In this document: in pieces, positions 56,401 through 64,000 of the stretch | How positions within the stretch are numbered: the stretch's first letter is position 1 | Layout of the letters: each line of letters begins with the position of its first letter | Assembly (NCBI GenBank): GCA_000149265.1 | Contig: CH003403.1 | Location: 1,088,241 to 1,152,240, forward strand | Direction: 5' to 3' | Length of the DNA: 64,000 bases | Origin: Ciona savignyi | Taxonomy: Eukaryota; Chordata; Ascidiacea; Phlebobranchia; Cionidae | Made by a program: the position numbers and the translations under genes | The notes under the pieces: model-generated | What the model saw: only the letters and a program-made list of their open reading frames with translations | Told to the model about the DNA's origin: nothing | Database searches by the model: none

Positions 56401-59072
56401 CCATACCAAAGCCGACACCTGGGAATTAACGTTTTGTTATAAAAGGTTTATAAAGGGTAGAAATTAGAAGGGGAAACTGGGTTAATATAGACTAGAAATT
56501 ATAATAAGGATCGGTAAAATTAGCTCTTTAAATCCCGTTCTCATTGCAACTGGATAGTGATTGTAAAAATCGCCCAATTTAAAACTTAACGCCGTTAGCA
56601 TGATTTGATAGAAGGATAGGATATTTATGTTTTATCCCAGTTAGAGGAAAAACGACGCAAAAGGGTTATCACACTGGAAATAGTCAGATCACCTCGCGCC
56701 CATCGTCGGGTTACCGGAGTTATTGCAGTGTGTTGTGTATGATTCAAACGTTCGTTTAATTTAGTAGAACTCATTAATCCGCTGGGTTTAGAGTTAGACT
56801 AAGTGCATTGCCCACGGACACAACCAAAGCTAGAGACCAGTTTCGATTCTGAAACCTTTCTGTTGAAATGCGACCCACTAACCCACCGGACTAATCGATC
56901 AGACAAAGTTACACGGAAGTGGTACGGTCGTGTGGCCAAAAGGTTTACGCGCCCGATACGACTTTTATACAAAAACGGTCCTTGTGAGTCCATCAAGGTT
57001 TCGAAACTTTGTTCGGTCAAAAAATTGTACCGAAGTGTAGACTCACCTTTAAAGAGGGGAACCGATCTCCATGCTGTGATAGGTCCAAGCCCCGCAAACT
57101 GGCCGAAAGACAACTCCATCATAAACAATGGTATACCGCACAATACCAGCATTATGATGTATGGAATGAGAAACGCTCCTAAGTAGAAAACATGTTTTTG
57201 AGGGTGACAAACAATAGTTTATGTCATATTATTACGTTGTATTATCTAATTACTGGAAATGAGACGGTTAAAAGACGAACGCAGTCGTTTTGTCGTATTT
57301 TTCCCGCTTTTTATTTTTTTTCAAAATTCAAAATTCAAAAGTCCTGTTCGTGTTTTCATCGTAAAAAAAAACTAAGCCAAACTAAACAGACCATCCATAT
57401 CCGATCGCTGGGAATTAACGTTCTGTTATAAGAAGCTTGTAAAGAAAATTCCAGTCGCAACATTTGAAAAACATGTTTTTTGGAGAATGGCAAACAACAG
57501 TTTAACCCTTTAGAAACGAGATTGTTTTTGCGTAGTTTGCGCGTTTTGACCGAGTCCGCTTTGTAGTGCTCTAGCGCCTCTCGTGTTATAGTTAGAACAA
57601 AATGTTCAACACTAGAGTTGTTCGAAATAAAATTTCCAAAATTTCTGAAATTTTTATTTTTTGATGACGTCACTACTTGGGGGTCCACGTCATATTCTTT
57701 CTTATACAATGTTATAGTTTTTGATCTGTTTACAATACAGCCTAACATATTTTTACAAAGTTACTCAGAAACAAATTTCCTACAATTATATTATAATTTT
57801 GGTTTGATGACGTCATCAAAATATTATTACGTCACTGATTTCATGTTACAGGTCCACCCATGCCAATTTTTTTTTTGTTTTTTTTATTATAAAAAATGTT
57901 AGAATATAAATTTAGATTGCTATTAAGTCCATATTGCTTTATCTTACTACTTTTTCCGTAAAATAAACTATAAATGAAGGGTTTGAACCAAGTTGTGGAC
58001 TATAACCTTAAAGATACTCAAAACCCCCCAAAAAATGAAAAAAAAACTGGTAAGATCACATTCGGGACATCCCAAGAAGCGAAACTGATTCTACTGCCAT
58101 AGAGACATTAAATGAAACAAACCTTTTGAGCGTAGTATTAAAAAAACGTTTTTTTGTGATAATTTTCCCTCAAAATTACACCAAAAAAAGTCATAAAATT
58201 CAACTAAACTTTACTTCAAAATTTCAAATGCAAAGTTATGTTTATTTTTGCTGTTTTCAAAAGATATATCATATAGCTTTCCAAAGAGACCAAACTTTAG
58301 CAGTTTCGACAAGAAATGTTGGAGATTTTTCATTTTGAATGAGCATATGTCAAAAAGGACAAATTTGTTCTTATCGTTTCTAAAGGGTTAAGCGACACTT
58401 TCAAAACAGGGTGATTTCACGAACTATCCAAGCTATTAGTCACAGGTTAAACGCGATCGAGTGCGTAAGGTGAACTTTTAAACAAAGCTATAAAAAGTTC
58501 GGTCGCTATTCATACATTTTAAAGACAATATTTGTTTATATAGGATAGGATATTCATGTTTATCCCCGTGAATGGGAAACCAAGTGGGTTAACACACGGA
58601 CAATCGTCATATCATTTCGCACCCACTGTCGGGTTACCGGAGTTATTGTAGTGTTGTTAATAATATACATGTTCCTTTAATTCAAAGAAACCATCATTCC
58701 ACTGGGTTCAGGCAATGTCCGTTAAGTGTCTTGCTAAGGACACAACCGACGAGCTAGCGGCCAATTTGAACCTGCTGGCATGAGTTTACTCGGTTTTTAT
58801 AGGTTTCTCGTTTTCCGAATTATTATCAAAGATTCTGCTTCGTGTTTTAATCGTGGAAACAATAAAATACTCTAAATAGTAAAATAAGTTTCAAAGAATT
58901 TACCCCCTCCATTTTCGTAAGCAAGGTACGGAAACCTCCACACATTTCCAAGACCAACGCAATAGCCAATACAAGAGAGCAAGAATTCAATTTGCCCTCC
59001 CCATTGTTCACGTTTTTCGCCTGAGTCATCATCGTCTTGGATGACAGATGGGGTTTTCGATTTCTCGACTTC
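47416..59072 (-). CDS. SLC6 amino-acid transporter, paralogue of 27151-38120, one-base frameshift
   Basis: Fourteen exons identified: 59072-58904, 57178-57047, 56418-56261, 55732-55599, 55211-55073, 54631-54497, 54067-53964, 53588-53464, 52887-52775, 52502-52371, 49380-49281, 48745-48629, 48399-48223, 47610-47416 (about 642 residues without the N-terminus). Phases match the other SLC6 gene exon by exon and most lengths are identical. TM1 [21 protein letters not shown]6 [20 protein letters not shown]8 [20 protein letters not shown]. Exon 48745-48629 has 117 nt where the paralogue has 116: an extra G in GATGGGTGG breaks the frame in the TM11 region before VVTPVALI. This is either an assembly or sequencing error or a recent inactivating change. 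The first coding exon was not identified with confidence. The substrate is probably an amino acid, as for the paralogue. Confidence 0.86.
47627..47815 (+). repeat. SINE-1 copy, tail lost
   Basis: Head CCGACTGATAAGCTTGGTGG directly upstream of the last SLC6 exon acceptor (sense orientation opposite). Confidence 0.6.
48870..49145 (+). repeat. SINE-1 copy, near full length
   Basis: ACCTATTAGCTTGGTTGG head, GCGGGTTCGAAACCGGTCGC B-box region, ACACGGGTAAACAATATCC tail. Confidence 0.65.
49433..49620 (-). repeat. SINE-1 fragment
   Basis: GGATAATTATGTTTTATCC tail and CAACCGGCCAGCTAGCGAC. The centre is deleted. Confidence 0.5.
49662..49775 (+). repeat. SINE-2 copy immediately before the hairpin-started element
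   Basis: ACGGTTGTGTGGCCGAATGG head, GGGGTCGAAACTGAGGCCGG end and a purine-rich tail. Confidence 0.65.
49794..52366 (+). mobile_element. Hairpin-started element with seven ~330-bp tandem units, copy 2
   Basis: Same start hairpin as copy 1 (49798-49819). Unit motifs fall near 49883, 50219, 50554, 50878, 51212, 51547 and 51869, and the CACTCTCTAGTT end is the same. Its right end sits about three bases inside the intron next to the donor of SLC6 exon 52502-52371. Confidence 0.65.
52555..52705 (-). repeat. SINE-1 fragment
   Basis: GGGCGTTATCACACGGGCAA and TTGCAGTGTGTTGTGTATGA; the 5' half is missing. Confidence 0.55.
53100..53235. mobile_element. Left terminus of a hAT-type element, truncated
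   Basis: CAGACATGGGCAAATTACGG followed by CCCGCGAACCAAATCC resembles the well-known hAT/Charlie-type terminus. The matching right end was not found. Confidence 0.45.
53608..53840 (+). repeat. SINE-2 copy plus partial second copy
   Basis: The first begins ACGGTTTGTGTGGCCGAATA. The second half-copy ends AACAGGTCCATCATGGGTTT. Confidence 0.55.
54308..54420 (+). repeat. SINE-2 copy
   Basis: ACGGTCGTGTGGTCGAATAG to CCATGGGTTGGAAACTTGGC, both boxes recognisable. Confidence 0.6.
54675..54900 (-). repeat. SINE-1 copy, head truncated
   Basis: Body complement with AACGCACGGGCAATCGTCAG and ACTGGGTTCGAAGAAATGTC. Confidence 0.55.
54950..55050 (+). repeat. SINE-2 copy
   Basis: ACGGTCGTGTGGCCGAATGG head; the B-box is degraded. 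Confidence 0.5.
55974..56225 (-). repeat. SINE-1 copy
   Basis: AGGATAGGATATACATGTTT tail through CGACTAGCTAGCGACCAGTC and the head remnant. Confidence 0.65.
56612..56905 (-). repeat. SINE-1 copy, near full length
   Basis: AAGGATAGGATATTTATG tail to CCACCGGACTAATCGATC head complement. A SINE-2 (56927-57020) follows it. Confidence 0.65.
57396..57505 (-). pseudogene. Relic copies of two SLC6 exon acceptors
   Basis: On the gene strand, 57505-57466 resembles the intron flank of exon 57178-57047. Then 57450-57400 repeats GAACGTTAATTCCCAG, the flank and acceptor of exon 56418-56261, followed by CGATCGGATATGGATGG where the true exon reads GTGTCGGCTTTGGTATGG. It looks like a decayed internal duplication. 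Confidence 0.5.
57506..58387. mobile_element. piggyBac-like MITE, 882 bp
   Basis: Termini CCCTTTAGAAACGA at left and the exact complement TCGTTTCTAAAGGG at right, flanked on both sides by TTAA (57502-57505 and 58388-58391), the piggyBac target duplicate. No transposase frame is present. It lies in an SLC6 intron and carries two GATGACGTCA motifs. Confidence 0.85.
58540..58775 (-). repeat. SINE-1 copy, head truncated
   Basis: TATAGGATAGGATATTCATG tail and GACGAGCTAGCGGCCAATTT. Confidence 0.6.
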
Positions 59073-59694
59073 CTAAAAACAATTCATCATTTTAGTCTAT
59101 TGTTTGCTAGAAAGCTTGGCAATCCGCATAAACAGAATTCGGAAATTGACCAACATATGTTTAATTATGGTTGTATATAGGAAACTCATGTTTATCGCAA
59201 TACGGACAAGAACGCAATGCGGACTCTACCGCAATACGTACTTTAACGTAATACGGATCCTACCGCAATACGGACCCTACCACAATGCGAACAAAGCAGA
59301 TCAATAGGGTGTTTGATTATATAACTGCGCCTTTGCCATATATTTCGGTTTTCAAAACTTTTCTATAGAATAGGGTGGCCCTTTTAGCTTAAACCACAGT
59401 TATTTTGATTGAATGGCTCTACAGACACATTGTAAACAAGGTGTTTTACTTAATAAAGCTGAACTTCTTGTGTACTAAGCACTCGATCAAATTACGTACT
59501 TAACCTATTGTGGGGCATTGAATGGAGATCTTTCAACAATTAGTTTCATTTAAATGCATTTTTACTTCGAATAATATTGATTTGGCTTGGAATAATGTAT
59601 GTATATCTGATGTCAATAGTACCACGTATTGCTTAGAAAAATATGCATATTGTTCTCTCTCTATGGCATTAGTTTCATATTTTTATTTGCCGTT

Positions 59695-60110
59695 CTTGGT
59701 TTTGAACCCCTGATGGGCCCATTCCAGTTTTTTTTTCATTGAAATCATATGTGTATCGATTACACTAACCATTCGGCCACCATGTATAAAGTATGGAAAT
59801 TACGGCGTTTTATTTTTTATCACCGACAACGCGAAAACGTTTTTTTTTATTAGTCAGGTTTGGTTTTGAACCCATGGTCCGATGGTTACTAGATTCGTTT
59901 TTAAATTGTAACTGACGCGTTACCCATTCTGCCACCACGTTTACACATCATGGAAATTTCCGCGTATTGTTTTATTTTTATCGACAACGCGAAAACGTTT
60001 TTTTATTGTGCCAGGTTTCGAACCTATGATCCCAAGGTCACTAGATCCATTTTTAAATTGTAAGCTGATAGTCTGTATAAATGTCACGCTAACCATTCGA
60101 CAATACTAAA
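59695..60110 (-). repeat. Tandem block of three SINE-2-like units with shared spacer
   Basis: Three units of roughly 130-145 bp, each with a TTTCGAACC/TTTTGAACCC B-box complement and CTAACCATTCGG-like A-box complement, joined by a spacer with ACAACGCGAAAACGTTTTTT. The whole block amplified as a tandem unit, unlike the dispersed copies. Confidence 0.65.
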
Positions 60111-61057
60111 GTCGCAAAACTTTACTAGATTTGTGTAAATATAAAAGCACTTGACATTCTCTATGTCAAACACCAGAACCCGACTCATTAAATAGTGTTT
60201 TCAAAACAAGATTTGTCCCCTGGATAAACAAGATTAATCAAACAAGTACCGACTGAATAGCACTTCATCGGTCACGGCGATTTGACATCGTTTTAGGTGG
60301 ATTTAGTCCAATCGTCCCGTATTATCTCCACGGGATTGGGACAAGTTTTGGAATTTGAATGGAAATTTCCATCACGCTTGGACGGTGTGTTTTCTTTCCA
60401 CTTTACTACCGTTTGTTCGTTGAAATTTGTTTACGACTGCGTCACGAATGCCGCCATAGAATCTCTAATACGTGAGTAATAAAATATTTAACGCTGAATG
60501 TGCGTTAATAAGAGTTGAAAAGACTTTTGAACAATGACTATAAAGTTATCTGGAATTTGATCCCGATTCTGTGGTAAAAATACCTGGACTCCCTAGCCAA
60601 AATAGCTGTCTTAGTTTTATCGAGCAAACTTCTCGCCTTGTCAGCCATTTCGCTCCCATGCCTTGCGGTTTTATTTATTTTATAAGATTTTCACTGATAT
60701 AAACGAGTTGCAATTCCAACAAATGTCGTGTTTTCCAAAATAGCAAAACCATTAGAGAAGGCCCGGCAAAATCAAAGCTACCAAACACTCAACAAACCGG
60801 TAAGAACAAAACGCAATGTGTAGAATTACGGAAAATACGTTTTGGAAGATCGCGCACGCGAGATATGAATGTTTCTTATTATACAAACGTCATTGCAAAT
60901 TCCCTACAAAATTTTGTTTATAGAATAAATTGCAAAAATCGTTATTAATTTAGATACAAACATACCTTTCCATTCGGCAAAAATATTTCTAAATCTAAAC
61001 ATCTTAAAATTGCAATGTGTTATAACGAGTAAAACATGAATACGTTTTAAGACTTAC

Positions 61058-61060
61058 CAT
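61058..61060 (-). other. Candidate first coding exon of the SLC6 paralogue (ATG only)
   Basis: ATG followed at once by GTAAGT, phase 0 as the exon at 59072 requires, giving [16 protein letters not shown] lies 26 bases upstream (complement of 61086-61091). The gene at 63391 uses the same ATG|GT design. Unproven; an ATG at 61005 followed by MFRFRNIFAEWK and a donor has the wrong phase. Confidence 0.25.
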
Positions 61061-61085
61061 ATTAATCCTTAGTATCCTTAGAACT

Positions 61086-61091
61086 TTTATA
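61086..61091 (-). promoter_or_regulatory. TATA-box candidate
   Basis: TTATATAAAAG on the minus strand just upstream of the candidate start exon. Confidence 0.25.
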
Positions 61092-63057
61092 TAACTTGCA
61101 ATTTATTTTAAAAGATTTTCCAAAATTATCTTTAAAAAATTGTTGATAAAAACTTTTATATTTATATATATTATACTTGTTCGTTCTACTGCGGCACTAA
61201 AAGTTGAAAATATGAATTTTGTTCAACCCAATGCAGACTTATATACACCTAGCGCCAATAAAAGTTAAACTGCCTTTTTCGTCATCGTAAGGGGGATTTG
61301 TTGCTTATCAGCGGCTCCTTCTAGCTGTTTGTTTGCGTTGTTCCCCCTTGGTGGCTCTATTATGTTATTTACTTGCAACTGAACACTCATTGGACAGCGT
61401 AACTACGACTTAAAAGCCCTGGTAAAACGACAGGAAATTGCATTCTATTAAACCTGACATCGCGGTATGTTTGATAAGCAGACTAATTACATAAAATAGG
61501 ACAAACTTAAATTGTCTCGACTTTAGCAAATTACATCTTTTTTGAAAACTGAAACCAGGTTCTCGCGGTGCAAATAGTCGGACTTGTTTATTACAAAACA
61601 ACAACAGCGTTTTATTCGTTTAAAATTAACGTTGGTGTAATATTGCACATCAGCCGCAAATAAAACGGTCTGTAAGAAATTAGATTACATAAACGGTCGC
61701 CCAATATAATAACAATGTGCTTAAAACATTTCCTGGAATTATTACGTAAAATTTAAAATGGTGAGAGCAAAAAAACGATTAAAAACAAAACAAAGAAACA
61801 TTTTGAATCTTCTCAATACGAAATACACAAATTAAAAACAAAAACATGTGTTTATATGAAACTCGTTAATATTACCGTCAGTATGTAACAGTCATGAAAC
61901 CACAACTGATTTCTTAAGAACGTATTTTATACAAAAATAGGTATATGCATCCATCGTGTTAACAATTTTACAAGACCGTAAAGGGTACAGGATTGTTACA
62001 TTAACCCCGTGGATGGGGCAACCAGGGGGTTAACACACGGGCAATCGTCAGATCACCTCGCATCCACCCTCGGTATACCAGAGATATTGCAGTGTGTTGT
62101 GTTAGATTGAGACGTTCTTTCAATTTGGTAGAATCCATCATTCCGCAGGGTTAATGTGACCGTTGACTCAGCTACGGAAGTTAGTCGGGCGATTACTCTT
62201 GCGTTTTAACTCGCTTGGTTGTCCATCCGAGGGATACATGCGTAAACCTGAACTTTCCACTTCTATAGCCTATGTAGTTATAGGTAAACATGGTTAGATT
62301 TGCTGGTAGTATATGCCGGTAATGTGTAATGTTATTCCCGTTTGAGCGGTAGCGGATAAGTATCTGCTATTTTATATTTCGCTTGTGCGCCGGGTCATAA
62401 AACAAATAAAACTAACCGGGTGTGCAAGCGTTTGTACAAGTTTGGCCTTAACCTTTAAGTCTTGAATAAAAGTATCTTTGTTTTCAGAATTAACGTATGT
62501 ATATTAAAATAAACTATTTGTAGGTATTGTATGTTAGAAGAGTTACACACAAATGGCCGGTTCTGTGCTGAAATAAATTATCTTATTTATGCACTGAATA
62601 ATTGAAGTCCAATTGTTACACTATTTATAGACTTCTGTGTCGCACATGTTGCAGACCCAAACCACTGCCCGCAGATTTAAAAGACTTTTTTTTATTTTAT
62701 CAAGTCATAACGGGGATCTACTATATTTGTTTACATCTAAAGCGGCATCTGTTAGGCTTTGGATAGGGATTTAGTTGGTCTGCGCTTTGTATCTTTATTG
62801 AAAAGTTTTTTTGGGGGTGGAGCGTAATTTTTGATAAAAAATGCTGTTAGAGAAAGGGTTAAAGCTAGAAAGTAACACCAAGTTTCGACGGCAATCAGTG
62901 TATAAACATGCAACAAACTGCAATGGCCTCAATAGCCCAACAATAACCTCTAATTAAATAAATGCCTGAATAAATGAATGAATAATTAAAACATGTTTTA
63001 GCGTCATAAAACACGTCTCATTTTAGTCCCCGTAGTTTTTTTGTTTTTTTTCTTTTT

Positions 63058-63170
63058 TTTACCGAGCCAAGTTTCGAACCCATGGTGGGCTCGTCACTAA
63101 GTCCGTTTTTTTGTATAAGAGTCGGTATATGTATTGGTCGCGTTAACCATTTGGCCACACGACCGTACAG
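63058..63170 (-). repeat. SINE-2 copy, one of the best preserved
   Basis: The minus strand reads GTCGTGTGGCCAAATGGTTA, then CACCATGGGTTCGAAACTTG and a short A-rich end, so both promoter boxes are intact. Confidence 0.7.
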
Positions 63171-63390
63171 TCCCCGTAGTTTAATTGTTTACAAATTTCA
63201 TCCACTAAGTGCAATAGAGAGCACTGCTTGGCAATTTTGGAAGCTTTATAAACATTCCTGAGTCAAAAATAATTGTGAATGATCGTCAAGCATTAAGTGC
63301 AAGATATACCTCTAGTAATCAAATAAAGGAGCACTTGTCATTTCTGAGCTTTAATCTCGGAATATATTACTAACTGAAAAAAGATTTACA

Positions 63391-63752
63391 ATGGTAAGTA
63401 TGATAGTTTTGTAAATTTCTTCAAATATAAATTATTTTTTGCACGCAGTTGTATTTTTTGCACTCATATTTTACTATGTATCTCTTCTGTTAGCAAGGTC
63501 TAAGCAGGCATACTGCAAACGGAAAAATACAACTAAAGATTAAGGAACATAAAGTTAAAAATCATAAACACTGTTTTTTTGAATATTTTGTTATTGGATG
63601 TAATAATATAATTTCATATTTCCACAGTCTGGTTTGGGATTAAATGAGCACCATCACCAGCAAGCTGTCAACTTTATACGATTTTCCCGTCACAAACGAA
63701 TTCAACGCTTAAAAGCAGTGGATCACTGCTTCCAAGATTTAAAAGATAGCAG
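63391..63752 (+). CDS. Unidentified gene, first two coding exons
   Basis: Exon 1 contributes only ATG (63391-63393) before GTAAGT; exon 2 is 63628-63752 and ends in phase 2 at GTGAGA. The 43 visible residues start MSGLGLNEHHHQQAVNF and continue IRFSRHKRIQRLKAVDHCFQ; they are basic and probably helical. I do not recognise the family. The remainder lies beyond the window. Supporting signs are the good acceptor (TTTCCACAG), the good donor and an uninterrupted frame. Confidence 0.5.
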
Positions 63753-64000
63753 GTGAGATGCCAACATGCAATTTCGTGAACATAAGTAATTGTTAGACCA
63801 AGTGAGGCCATGCTAAATGAGACCAATGGGTTTAATTGGGACTAAATACTGTACCAGCATATATATTAGGTTTGTTTAATATGGGCCTTTTACTAACCTG
63901 TCTGGAAAGTACTGTAAGACCGACAGGCTATATATGATCTTATAAATCCCAATAGGATTTGCAAAAGCTTAATGGGTGAGGCACATTCATATATTACAGG

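Larger units (their letters stand above)
59073..63390. other. Divergent intergenic interval
   Basis: Upstream of the minus-strand SLC6 gene and the plus-strand gene at 63391. Holds a short repeat around CGCAATACGGA (59195-59300), a SINE-2-based tandem block, a SINE-1 (61985-62200, minus) and a SINE-2 (63058-63170, minus). Apart from the candidate start exon at 61058 no exon was recognised. Confidence 0.5.

Overview
The window looks like nuclear DNA of a sea squirt (ascidian tunicate, probably Ciona or a close relative). It is AT-rich, its genes have many short GT-AG introns, protein families are animal (Golgi and cytosolic sulfotransferases, collectin, NHL protein, SLC6 and MFSD4-type transporters), and two tRNA-derived SINE families occur dozens of times. 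The species is inferred from these traits; no search was run. Two 100-base N gaps (26435-26534 and 43622-43721) mark scaffold joins.

Layout from the left. (1) 269-5729, minus: a Golgi-type carbohydrate sulfotransferase whose C-terminal end lies off the window; its largest intron holds a 2-kb element built of about 335-bp tandem units. (2) 10739-12989, minus: a secreted lectin with an H-type-lectin-like domain followed by a C-type-lectin-like domain (CTLD). (3) 15655-19569, plus: a cytosolic sulfotransferase that lacks an identifiable YPKxG loop. (4) 20430-22047, plus: a collectin-like protein (signal peptide, nine Gly-X-Y triplets, CTLD). The CTLDs of genes 2 and 4 have the same intron positions and phases, so they are diverged relatives with swapped N-terminal modules. 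(5) 23803-26199, plus: an NHL-repeat beta-propeller protein. (6) 27151-38120, plus: a complete 15-exon SLC6 Na+/Cl- coupled amino-acid transporter of 658 residues. (7) 39129-45646, minus: a complete 10-exon MFSD4/NaGLT1-like transporter of 490 residues. (8) 47416-59072, minus: a second SLC6 transporter with the same exon pattern as gene 6 but a one-base frameshift in its antepenultimate exon. (9) 63391 onward, plus: the first two exons of an unidentified gene.

The genes do not form one pathway. Genes 2 and 4 are probable secreted pattern-recognition proteins; genes 6-8 are membrane solute carriers in an inverted SLC6 pair around an MFS gene. Exon models rest on conserved motifs plus agreement of splice phases across every junction.

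The most unusual part of the window is what repeats have done to splicing. One intron of the MFSD4-like gene (42052-42396) consists wholly of three SINE copies between 14-bp target-site duplicates that carry the GT donor and the start of the next exon, the signature of intron gain by insertion. A SINE in the H-type-lectin gene duplicated a splice acceptor. Partial copies of splice sites lie at five further places (near 21141, 29780, 34240, 57400 and 10281). Many introns also carry their own private minisatellite (24, 23, 30 and 27 bp). Other mobile elements are a hAT MITE with exact 8-bp target duplicates, a piggyBac-like MITE flanked by TTAA, and a two-copy hairpin-started element carrying satellite units.
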